The notes: generated by a model not told the origin, from the letters alone. Positions 1 to 5,238 are shown, counted from the first letter of the stretch. The stretch: 5,548 nt of DNA from Verrucomicrobiota bacterium (GCA_003217965.1 QHNB01000329.1:1-5548); one strand, 5' to 3'. A program made the numbers and translations.

Positions 1-203
1 TGATTATCGCCTCGGCCAAATCATCCGAGTTGTCGCGCCAGCAGGCCGAAGCCGGGCAGATTTCGCATGCCCGGTTCGAAAAAATCGAGGACGCGGCGCA
101 CGCCGTCTTCCTCGATCAGCCGGACCGCTTCGACGAATTGGTCGAGGAATTCCTCAAAGAGCTGCCGACGACTTCCCCAGATATTACAAACTCGACTGGT
201 TAA
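1..203 (+). CDS. Alpha/beta hydrolase, C-terminal fragment (5' end outside window)
   Basis: The frame beginning at base 3 is open to a TAA at 201-203 and gives 66 residues. The stretch ARFEKIEDAAHAVFLDQPDRF is followed by a helix like DELVEEFLKEL. This is the classic end of alpha/beta hydrolases of the enol-lactonase/esterase type: the His of AAHAVF (codon 99-101) is the catalytic histidine, followed by the FLDQP loop and the last amphipathic helix. The segment before it, IIASAKSSELSRQQAEA, is where the family normally has a beta strand and an acidic catalytic residue (often GxxDxxxP). No Asp is visible there, so this site may be altered or slightly shortened. The substrate cannot be told from the C-terminus. 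The last codons (TNSTG, stop) lie inside a palindrome. A minus-strand reading of the same stretch is a shadow. The family call is fairly secure. Confidence 0.8.
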   Translation, partial: IIASAKSSELSRQQAEAGQISHARFEKIEDAAHAVFLDQPDRFDELVEEFLKELPTTSPDITNSTG

Positions 204-210
204 ACCAGTC
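194..210. promoter_or_regulatory. Palindromic operator-like site 1 (GntR/FadR type)
   Basis: GACTGGTTAAACCAGTC is a perfect inverted repeat with 8-bp arms around a single central A at 202. Its core TGGTnnnACCA matches the pattern bound by GntR-family regulators of the FadR/PdhR group. A hairpin with a one-base loop is implausible, so a dimeric protein site is more likely than a terminator. It overlaps the stop codon of the hydrolase, an odd place for an operator. A near-copy lies at 788-810. No regulator gene is in the window. Confidence 0.5.
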
Positions 211-259
211 ATGATTGAAGGTCCGACTGACTGAGCAAGGTAATAACGCAGCAATATCG

Positions 260-327
260 AGAGATGTCTCGGTCCGAGCTCGCCACGGGACGAGTCCGTG
301 TCGCCGCGGCGACCGAACCGGACTGGC
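260..327. repeat. Hairpin-rich repeat module A
   Basis: This stretch starts with AGAGATGTCTC (260-270), an 11-mer that recurs at 527-537 and 5147-5157. GGAC-GA-GTCC lies within CACGGGACGAGTCCGTG (284-300), followed by the perfect palindrome GTCGCCGCGGCGAC (300-313). CCGAACCGG (313-321) recurs at 381-389, and CCGGACTGGC (318-327) recurs at 483-492. The density of short inverted and direct repeats suggests a degenerate dispersed intergenic element rather than coding DNA. Confidence 0.5.
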
Positions 328-447
328 GACGCGTTCGACGCCGTAGAGGGCGAGCCAAAGAGATGCCACATAACGCCGAGCCGAACCGGCAAATATCTAA
401 CACACGCTGATGATTCCGCTGAGACTCCGAAGGCTTTCGCCCTCCAC

Positions 448-496
448 GGCGGGCAGGCAAGCGGACGCTACAGCAATCCGGGCCGGACTGGCATTA
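448..496. repeat. Repeat module B
   Basis: GGCGGGCAGGCA (448-459) is repeated exactly at 5200-5211. GCCGGACTGGCATT (482-495) recurs with one mismatch as GCCGGAGTGGCATT at 689-702, and its core CCGGACTGGC is also at 318-327. The modules occur in different orders and spacings, so the region looks like a mosaic of short elements. Confidence 0.45.
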
Positions 497-519
497 TGCG
501 CGCAGCGCGAGATTGGAAG

Positions 520-623
520 AATAGTCAGAGATGTCTCCCGACCTTCGCAAATGCTTCGGCGAGGCAGGCCACTAGCGGTCGACATGACGAAAGGCTCCGC
601 GTCCGCTTCGCTCAGAGTGACAA
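520..623. repeat. Dispersed intergenic repeat, copy 1
   Basis: AATAGTCAGAGATGTCTCC (520-538) is identical over 19 bp to 5140-5158. GCGGTCGACATGAC (575-588) is identical to 5162-5175. The two blocks are 36 bp apart here and 3 bp apart in the other copy. ATGTC (531-535) and GACAT (581-585) are complementary, so the unit could fold. It continues into CTTCGCTCAGAGTGACA (606-622), resembling the short GTC/GAC-rich dispersed repeats I recall from many environmental bacterial genomes. Confidence 0.6.
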
Positions 624-688
624 GAGTTAGAGTTCACAGTTGAGTCGCTCGACGAGACAAAAGACTGCCGCAACGCGCACCGCTCCGA

Positions 689-703
689 GCCGGAGTGGCA
701 TTT
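689..703. repeat. Repeat module B, second copy
   Basis: GCCGGAGTGGCATTT matches 482-495 over its first 14 bases with one mismatch (G for C at the seventh base). It marks the right-hand edge of the mosaic repeat zone. To its right the DNA becomes more AT-rich up to palindrome 2. Confidence 0.4.
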
Positions 704-787
704 CATATTAGCCCTGATTTTGATCTCCGTCGTTCCAAGTCGTGCCTGATTCCTGCTCCGGATATTTCATCTCATGCATTTCAAAAA

Positions 788-810
788 CTTGACTGGTTAA
801 AGCAGTCAAG
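788..810. promoter_or_regulatory. Palindromic operator-like site 2 (GntR/FadR type)
   Basis: The 23-bp site is centred at 799. Arms CTTGACTG and CAGTCAAG flank GTTAAAG, giving 10 of 11 complementary pairs. It shares 20 of 22 positions with the stretch starting at 194 (GACTGGTTAAA, then C or G, then CAGTCA, one changed base, GAT). Both the internal symmetry and the similarity to site 1 argue against chance. Being about 150 bp past the kinase stop, it does not sit before the visible operon. On the minus strand ATG codons follow within about 10-20 bp (start at 779), as if it once controlled a leftward gene. Confidence 0.5.
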
Positions 811-869
811 ATGTGAGGGCTCGAGCTCTATCGCCCCGTTTGACTCGCTCGCTGCAGGCTCCGCTAGTT

Positions 870-885
870 CGTCGGCAATCCGACG
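870..885. repeat. Short GC-rich hairpin
   Basis: CGTCGG-CAAT-CCGACG is a perfect 6-bp stem with a 4-base loop, 76-91 bp beyond the kinase stop. No T-run follows on either strand, so it is not a standard terminator by itself. It may stabilise the 3' end of the operon mRNA or be another repeat fragment. Confidence 0.3.
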
Positions 886-921
886 CATAACCTTTCCACG
901 CGTACGATGGGTCAGAAACCA

Positions 922-946
922 GCCCGCGCTGATCGGGAGCGCGAGC
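922..946 (-). terminator. Candidate operon terminator hairpin after the kinase
   Basis: Read on the minus strand, GCTCGCGCT, loop CCCGATC, AGCGCGGGC form a 9-bp stem with one G-U pair. The stem begins 14 bp after the kinase stop. The following bases (TGGTTTCTG) are only mildly T-rich, so this is a weak intrinsic terminator or an mRNA 3'-end hairpin. Confidence 0.4.
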
Positions 947-960
947 AGACTTCGGCAGAA

Positions 961-1761
961 TTAGCGAAGGGGCTGCGTCAGTTCCGCCGGTAACAGTGGC
1001 GTCGCGCCGTAATGCGACGCGACATAGGCCCCGAGCCGACAGGCGATTTCCAGCACACGCTGGTGATCCATTCCGCGCGTGAGCCCGACCATAAGTCCTG
1101 CCATGAACGCATCGCCAGCGCCGACCGTGTCCTTCACTTCTACATGCGGCGCCGGCGCAGTCGTCAGCTTGCCGCGATCCCAAAGGGCGGCGCCCTCTTC
1201 AGCGCGCGTCACGCAAACACAGTAGACCCCCGTGGCCTCCGCCAGCGTCTGACAATCGCGGGCGATCGACGCATCATCGCGCGGCGTGTCCGGGATCAAT
1301 TCGCCGGTGCGAACCCAATGGGCGACGCGTCCAACTTCGCCGTCATTCAGTTTTAAAACGTCGGCGCGCCTGGCCAGATCCATTACGAGCGGCGGATCCT
1401 CAAACGACGGACGTAGATTCACATCAAAAAACTTCATCGGCCCTTTCATGGCGAGGAGACGGTCGATCTGTTCCAGGAGCTCATAGGTGGCGTTGCCCTG
1501 TTCATCCAGCGTGGCGATCACTGTCCCTGTGGGCAGACCGATGCGAGCGCGCGTAACAAATTCGGCGTTCACCCGTTTGTGGCCTGCTACTTCGAGAATC
1601 TCGTCCCCGAGCGGATCGCGTCCGACGCATGAAATGAGTGCGGAAGAGACGCCAATCTGCGCCAGATGCGCGGCCACGTTGAACGGCGCACCGCCCGCGT
1701 GTTTACCTGACGGCAGGCAATCCCACAGGATTTCGCCGAAAGCGTAAAACTCAGCAGGCAT
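961..1761 (-). CDS. PfkB-family sugar kinase (fructokinase-like), apparently internally shortened
   Basis: This is a cytoplasmic ribokinase/PfkB-fold kinase, most likely phosphorylating fructose or a similar ketose with ATP. Visible landmarks: FGEILWDCLPSG at 8-19; the substrate-side signature GGAPFNVAAHLAQIG at 23-37; LPTGTV at 76-81; DVNLRPSFEDP at 113-123; LKLNDGEV at 136-143; and the ATP-binding motif DTVGAGDAF at 211-219, with D217 as the expected catalytic base. At 266 aa it is shorter than the usual ~300. The gap falls after NATYELLE (about residue 97), which runs directly into QIDRLLAMKG; relatives have a WDxI segment, a helix and an fGSLAxR strand between. Activity is therefore uncertain. 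The ATG at 1761 is preceded by CCCAA with no Shine-Dalgarno. It is the last gene of the operon, 44 bp after the cupin. Confidence 0.85.
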   Translation of the reverse strand: MPAEFYAFGEILWDCLPSGKHAGGAPFNVAAHLAQIGVSSALISCVGRDPLGDEILEVAGHKRVNAEFVTRARIGLPTGTVIATLDEQGNATYELLEQIDRLLAMKGPMKFFDVNLRPSFEDPPLVMDLARRADVLKLNDGEVGRVAHWVRTGELIPDTPRDDASIARDCQTLAEATGVYCVCVTRAEEGAALWDRGKLTTAPAPHVEVKDTVGAGDAFMAGLMVGLTRGMDHQRVLEIACRLGAYVASHYGATPLLPAELTQPLR

Positions 1762-1765
1762 TTGG

Positions 1766-1806
1766 GAAGCAGTTGAGACTTTTGGTTGAGAGTTGAGAGA
1801 AGCAGT
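1766..1806. repeat. Short tandem repeats between cupin and kinase genes
   Basis: GTTGAGA occurs twice in tandem (1785-1798) and once more at 1772-1778. GAAGCAGT occurs at 1766-1773 and 1799-1806, bracketing them; the second copy touches the cupin stop codon. On the mRNA strand these read TCTCAAC. They fill almost the whole 44-bp gap, leaving no recognisable ribosome-binding site for the kinase. Confidence 0.55.
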
Positions 1807-2390
1807 CAGGGCAGGGACGCGGCCAGCGCATCCGGTTCGTAGATGAAGATGAGATCCTGATCCATTCCCTTCGGATCGACCGAACGCTCAAACACGAGGA
1901 GGTCTTCCGTGCCGATAAGGCAGTGCTCCATCCCGGGTTGGAGGTGAAACTCAGCGCCGGGCCTCATCATCTCGACCGTAAGCGATCGCTCGTTAGGCGG
2001 ACGCCAGAGGACAAGACCTGCGCCTTCGCGGATTTCGAGTCGCTCGTCCTTCTGTTCGTGCATCTCGAGCGCGAGATATCCGCCTTTACGGACGACGAGA
2101 TACTTCTCCACCCGGGGGTGTTCATGCAGCGTGATGACAACCCCGCCCCACCCGGTGCGAATCACGTTATCGCTCGTGTGCTCGATCTGATGGAGCAATT
2201 TTGCGAACTGCTCCGTTTCGCCGATTCCGTCCCGAAACGCGTCGTTCCAAAGGCGACATGCTTCGCGGCAATAGCGATTGAACGACTCGCGAGAGTTGAT
2301 CGGCGACAGCGCGCTCAGCTTCTGTGCGATCTCGGCGAAGCGCGGATCGGCGGCGAGCTTCGCGTGATCGAGATCGAAGCTCGCGCGCAT
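1806..2390 (-). CDS. Cupin sugar isomerase (mannose-6-phosphate isomerase / D-lyxose isomerase-like)
   Basis: This is a 194-residue protein with a helical N-terminal third (1-75, including SFNRYCREACRLWNDAF) and a single cupin barrel. LALEMHEQKDERLEIREG (107-122) resembles the metal-binding stretch of type II mannose-6-phosphate isomerases (Q/MHEKKDE). Candidate ligands are H111 and E116, with H156 from cupin motif 2 (GAEFHLQPGMEHCL, 145-158). Known relatives interconvert aldoses and ketoses, free (D-lyxose/D-mannose) or phosphorylated. Between a sugar permease and a fructokinase-like kinase, mannose to fructose is plausible but inferred. The start is the ATG at 2390, which overlaps the permease stop as TAATG and suggests translational coupling. 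A longer frame reaches 2663 but lies inside the permease gene in another frame. It has no obvious internal gap, unlike its three operon partners. Confidence 0.7.
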   Translation of the reverse strand: MRASFDLDHAKLAADPRFAEIAQKLSALSPINSRESFNRYCREACRLWNDAFRDGIGETEQFAKLLHQIEHTSDNVIRTGWGGVVITLHEHPRVEKYLVVRKGGYLALEMHEQKDERLEIREGAGLVLWRPPNERSLTVEMMRPGAEFHLQPGMEHCLIGTEDLLVFERSVDPKGMDQDLIFIYEPDALAASLP

Positions 2391-3724
2391 TAATGTCCGC
2401 TCGATGTTGAGACGCGCACCGCGCCGTGGGCATTGCTCAGCCGCGGCCATATGAATCCGTAAAGCGCGACGAAGGCGATCGCCATGACGATGAATGACGA
2501 CGCCTTCTTGGCAGATTGGCCGAGGCCGAAGATGCCCAGCGCGAAAATGGTCGGGAACATGATCGACATGAAGAAGTAGGTCAGGAACACGCACCCGACG
2601 GAGACCCAGCCGAGTTTTGCGAAGATCAAAAGGCAGAGCGCAACCGCGGCGACGGAGTACCATCCGAGGACTTTGTAGGGTGTAAACTTTTTAAGGATTG
2701 CGCTGCCGGTAAAGCGGCCGATCAAGAAACAGAGGAAGCCTAACGAGGCGAGATTTGATGCCGCTTTGTTGCTGAAGCCGAGAACACCATTCGGGTGCAT
2801 CTCGATCCAGCCGCTGAAGAAACCGGTATTCGAAACACCCGGCGCCTGCCACGACGGGGACAGCGGCGGCACCTGCGACGTCATGTAGTTGATGAAGAAG
2901 CTGAAAATGCCGGCCTGCGCCGCGACGTAGAGAAATTGCGCGAGCACCGCCATCCAGAAATGCGGATGCGACCAGATCGATTGGCGCGTGTCCGGCGATG
3001 ACGTGTCCAGGTTGTAATCGTCTTCCATCTCGATGTCCGGCATTGGAGCGAAGAAGAAGACAATGGAGAGGATGAGGACGATCACCCCGATGAACGCGTA
3101 CGGAATCCAGAGGCGCTCGCTGCCGGTGCTAATGCCGGCCGCATTTTTCGAATAAAAGAACGCGCCGCCCGCGATCGGTCCGAGAAGGAGGCCGATACCG
3201 TTGATGGATTGCGCAAGGTTGATGCGCGTGGCGGCATACTGCGGAGGACCCAGGACGGTGGTGTACGGGTTTGCGATCGTTTCGAGAAAGGTCAGGCCGG
3301 CAGCGATGATGCAAACGCCTAACAAGAAAGCCCAGAACTGAGCGATGTGCGTGGCGGGAATAAACCAGAACCCGCCCGCGGCGACCATGAGCAAGCCCGC
3401 GATGATGCCGCCTTTGTAGCCAAGCTTAATCGCGAGCCAGCCGGCCGGGATCGCCATCAGGAAATAGCCGAGATAATGCGCGAACTGCACCCAGGCCGAC
3501 TGCGCGAGATTGAGATGCAGCTCCTCCTGAAAGTGCTTGTCCATCACGTCGATCATGCCGTTGCAAAAGCCCCAAAGCGCAAAGAGGAAGACGAGAAGGA
3601 AGAAGGTGAAGGCGACGTTTCGTCCGTCCTCGATCACGAACATGCCGCGGCGCGCGGTGTGCGGGTCCATGCGCGCGGCCGGCACAGTGGCGCGGGGTTT
3701 TGTCGTCATTGTCGGTATAGCCAT
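2390..3724 (-). CDS. FucP-type MFS sugar:H+ symporter with a shortened C-terminus
   Basis: This is an inner-membrane permease of the fucose/glucose-galactose (FHS) branch of the MFS, 444 aa. Family landmarks: FALWGFCNGMIDVMDKHFQ (48-66, helix 1); WVQFAHYLGYFLMAIPAG (78-95, helix 2); FLETIANPYTTVLG (146-159); RINLAQSINGIG (167-178); SNKAASNLASLGFLCFLIGRFTG (318-340); and MFPTIFALGIFGLGQSAKKASSFIVMAI (389-416). There are ten clear helices up to residue ~397. A polar loop (about 283-320) separates helices 7 and 8. After FIVMAI relatives continue with a GGAxxPxxMG segment and helix 12; here the sequence jumps to AFVALYGFIWPRLS, which looks like the end of helix 12, leaving one fused helix and about 11 in total. 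AGGAG at 3733-3737 supports the ATG at 3724. Second gene of the operon, 17 bp after the porin. Confidence 0.88.
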   Translation of the reverse strand: MAIPTMTTKPRATVPAARMDPHTARRGMFVIEDGRNVAFTFFLLVFLFALWGFCNGMIDVMDKHFQEELHLNLAQSAWVQFAHYLGYFLMAIPAGWLAIKLGYKGGIIAGLLMVAAGGFWFIPATHIAQFWAFLLGVCIIAAGLTFLETIANPYTTVLGPPQYAATRINLAQSINGIGLLLGPIAGGAFFYSKNAAGISTGSERLWIPYAFIGVIVLILSIVFFFAPMPDIEMEDDYNLDTSSPDTRQSIWSHPHFWMAVLAQFLYVAAQAGIFSFFINYMTSQVPPLSPSWQAPGVSNTGFFSGWIEMHPNGVLGFSNKAASNLASLGFLCFLIGRFTGSAILKKFTPYKVLGWYSVAAVALCLLIFAKLGWVSVGCVFLTYFFMSIMFPTIFALGIFGLGQSAKKASSFIVMAIAFVALYGFIWPRLSNAHGAVRVSTSSGH

Positions 3725-3732
3725 TCGTTAGT

Positions 3733-3737
3733 CTCCT
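3733..3737 (-). promoter_or_regulatory. Strong Shine-Dalgarno for the permease
   Basis: AGGAG on the minus strand is 8 bases before the ATG at 3724, inside the 17-bp gap after the porin stop. It fixes the permease start and contrasts with the kinase, which has no visible site. Confidence 0.75.
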
Positions 3738-3741
3738 CTCA

Positions 3742-5040
3742 TTAAAACGTGACGCCCATTTGCGCGCCGATCACGACCGCATCAGGAATATCACCGGTGC
3801 CGCCGGGATCGATCACATATTGCAGGTCGGGTTGGATGTAACTCCACTTGGTGACCTGGAATCGATGCCCGACTTCCAACACCTTCTCGGAATCCGCGAA
3901 GTGGCGCCCGGGGACGTGAACACTGCGCGCGTAATCATCACTTAGATCGCCGTAGATAAAATGCAGTATGGTCCGGTCGTCATCGCGCCCGGGAAACAGG
4001 CCTTTGTAATGGAGTCCGACGTTCACTTGGAATGGCACAATCGAGATCTCCGATTGCGGATAATACCCCGACGCGACAAACACGCACAGCCCCTGGTCGC
4101 TGCCCGGCGCCTCCTGATAAACCATTTGATCGGCGTGAACATAGAAGCCGTAGGAATGATCTTCGAATCCGCCAAGGAACCGCGGATAGAAATCCCACTG
4201 CGAGAAAGTAACCCCAATGTGGTAATGCCCCGGCATTCCCTTTAACACCGGTGCCGCAGTTCCTTTGCCGTCGCTTGCGCCTGAGGTAACCGGTTGTTTG
4301 AATAACTGCGGTGTCCAACCGAATTGCGCAATCGCGGTATAGCCATCCTCGCCGCGAATGCTCCAGTCGAGCCCGTGTTTCGTGTTGTCGAACATTCGGT
4401 TCGATGTCTGAAACAGCCCGAGCTTCACATTGAACTCGGTCGACTCGTAGAAGGCCGCTGCTGCCCAGACCGGAAACGGATAGGCGGAAAAACGCGTATC
4501 GAAGAGTACATTCCGGATATCCAGCCTCACTTTGTTGTGCGCGAGCTTCTGCTGGAGATAAACCTGATACAGGAACGGCCGTTGTCCACCGACCATCTGT
4601 TGCACTGAGTAGATACTTCCCACGTACTTTCTCGTGAGATCCTCGCCCGCGCGATCGATCCCACTGATCACGAAGAGTCCGCCTTTCCAACCGAAGAGTT
4701 TCTCCAGATCGAACTTCAACCCCGCGAACGCGTCGCTCACGATCGTGGCGTGACCGGGATGAATTCCGCCGCTCACGTTGCCGTTGTAGATACTGTTCTC
4801 GAACGCGAACACCTCCACGCCCGCCTTGAACAGGCGCGCGCGCAATCCGCCCCAGTCACCCGTCATGTAATCGTCCGGGGTGAACCCAGGTTGTTGGACT
4901 TGCGCCTCCATCTCAGGCTGTAAGATAGAGCGGTTCGTGCGCGAAATCGGAATCGTGTCCTGCGCCAAAGCGCCACTAATCGAAGCGAGAACAAACCCGA
5001 TCGCACACCCGAAATCGAGTTTGGATCCGAGGCAAATCAC
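3742..5040 (-). CDS. OprB-family carbohydrate-selective porin, possibly with an internal gap
   Basis: This is an outer-membrane beta-barrel porin for sugar entry, 432 aa. Residues 1-26 form a signal peptide: short polar start, hydrophobic core AIGFVLASISGALA, cleavage probably after ALA before QD. The OprB start motif is clear: YMTGDWGGLRARLFKAGV (58-75), then NVSGGIHPGHA (88-98) and FDLEKLFGWKGGLFVISG (110-127). Aromatic-rich strands follow, including FNVKLGLFQTSNRMFD (203-218) and HGLDWSIRGEDG (222-233). The last residue is Phe, typical of BAM-assembled barrels. Around residue 175 KVRLDI runs straight into RNVLFDTRFSAYP; relatives usually have a stretch of about 25-30 residues there (GddF...NN.idGnP-like). 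If truly missing, a strand pair is affected. The start is a GTG at 5038-5040 with AGGA upstream; an in-frame stop at 5065-5067 rules out a longer form. First gene of the operon. Confidence 0.85.
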   Translation of the reverse strand: MICLGSKLDFGCAIGFVLASISGALAQDTIPISRTNRSILQPEMEAQVQQPGFTPDDYMTGDWGGLRARLFKAGVEVFAFENSIYNGNVSGGIHPGHATIVSDAFAGLKFDLEKLFGWKGGLFVISGIDRAGEDLTRKYVGSIYSVQQMVGGQRPFLYQVYLQQKLAHNKVRLDIRNVLFDTRFSAYPFPVWAAAAFYESTEFNVKLGLFQTSNRMFDNTKHGLDWSIRGEDGYTAIAQFGWTPQLFKQPVTSGASDGKGTAAPVLKGMPGHYHIGVTFSQWDFYPRFLGGFEDHSYGFYVHADQMVYQEAPGSDQGLCVFVASGYYPQSEISIVPFQVNVGLHYKGLFPGRDDDRTILHFIYGDLSDDYARSVHVPGRHFADSEKVLEVGHRFQVTKWSYIQPDLQYVIDPGGTGDIPDAVVIGAQMGVTF

Positions 5041-5045
5041 ACGGT

Positions 5046-5049
5046 TCCT
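5046..5049 (-). promoter_or_regulatory. Shine-Dalgarno for the porin GTG start
   Basis: AGGA on the minus strand is followed by ACCGT and then GTG (5040-5038). It supports the unusual start codon; no ATG or alternative start lies between this codon and the in-frame upstream stop. Confidence 0.55.
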
Positions 5050-5139
5050 ACCTGCCCAAGGCTCTTAGCGGACCTTTCGACTGTCCAACAAAATCACGCG
5101 CAACCGTCACCGACGACCTTGCCTGTCTTCTATCCTTTC

Positions 5140-5211
5140 AATAGTCAGAGATGTCTCCGCTGCGGTCGACATGACAAGAGGGTCGGAGACCCGACCACAG
5201 GCGGGCAGGCA
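5140..5211. repeat. Dispersed intergenic repeat, copy 2 (compact form)
   Basis: AATAGTCAGAGATGTCTCC (5140-5158) equals 520-538 and GCGGTCGACATGAC (5162-5175) equals 575-588, but the spacer is 3 bp instead of 36. In this form ATGTC-T-CCGC-T-GCGG-TC-GACAT (5151-5172) is an almost complete hairpin. A second hairpin follows, GGTCGG-AGAC-CCGACC (5181-5196), then GGCGGGCAGGCA (5200-5211), identical to 448-459. Same orientation as copy 1. Confidence 0.6.
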
Positions 5212-5238
5212 GCGCGCTTCTCCTGCGAGACCGCGTTG

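Larger units (their letters stand above)
204..960. other. Long non-coding interval with repeats, no convincing gene
   Basis: About 757 bp separate the hydrolase stop from the kinase stop. Open frames here (for example 298-630 on the plus strand) have low-complexity, Arg/Ser-rich translations with no family features and run across repeats. The interval holds two operator-like palindromes at its edges, several short repeats that recur within it or at 5140-5211, a perfect 14-bp palindrome GTCGCCGCGGCGAC (300-313), and hairpins near the kinase end. A 23-codon minus-strand frame starts just left of palindrome 2 (708-779, starting MHEMKYPEQESG). It has no Shine-Dalgarno and no recognisable family; it could be the stub of a gene cut off by repeat DNA, or chance. 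Confidence 0.6.

Noticed and set aside
194..210. Palindrome 1 as an intrinsic terminator of the hydrolase
   Set aside because: The arms are separated by one base, so an RNA hairpin is sterically poor, and no T-run follows.
21..392. Minus-strand 123-codon frame opposite the hydrolase end
   Set aside because: The plus strand over 3-203 encodes a clear alpha/beta hydrolase terminus with the catalytic His; the opposite frame is its shadow and extends into repeat DNA.
298..630. Plus-strand 110-codon frame in the intergenic interval
   Set aside because: It runs across repeat words and palindromes, with no family motifs and no ribosome-binding site; it is a by-product of GC-rich repeats.
194..810. 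Insertion sequence bounded by the two palindromes
   Set aside because: The palindromes are internally symmetrical, no transposase is encoded between them, and no target-site duplication could be recognised; a non-autonomous element remains possible but unsupported.
204..960. CRISPR array or tRNA gene in the gene-free interval
   Set aside because: The repeats are not evenly spaced and differ in order; no cloverleaf with a T-loop GGTTCRA-type sequence and acceptor stem could be put together.
2391..2663. N-terminal extension of the cupin frame
   Set aside because: It lies inside the permease gene in another frame; the TAATG junction gives a natural start at 2390 and the extension is Arg-rich without structure.
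5060..5140. Sigma-70-like promoter for the porin operon
   Set aside because: Candidate hexamers on the minus strand (TTGTTG, TAAGAG) match the consensus poorly and cannot be told from background.
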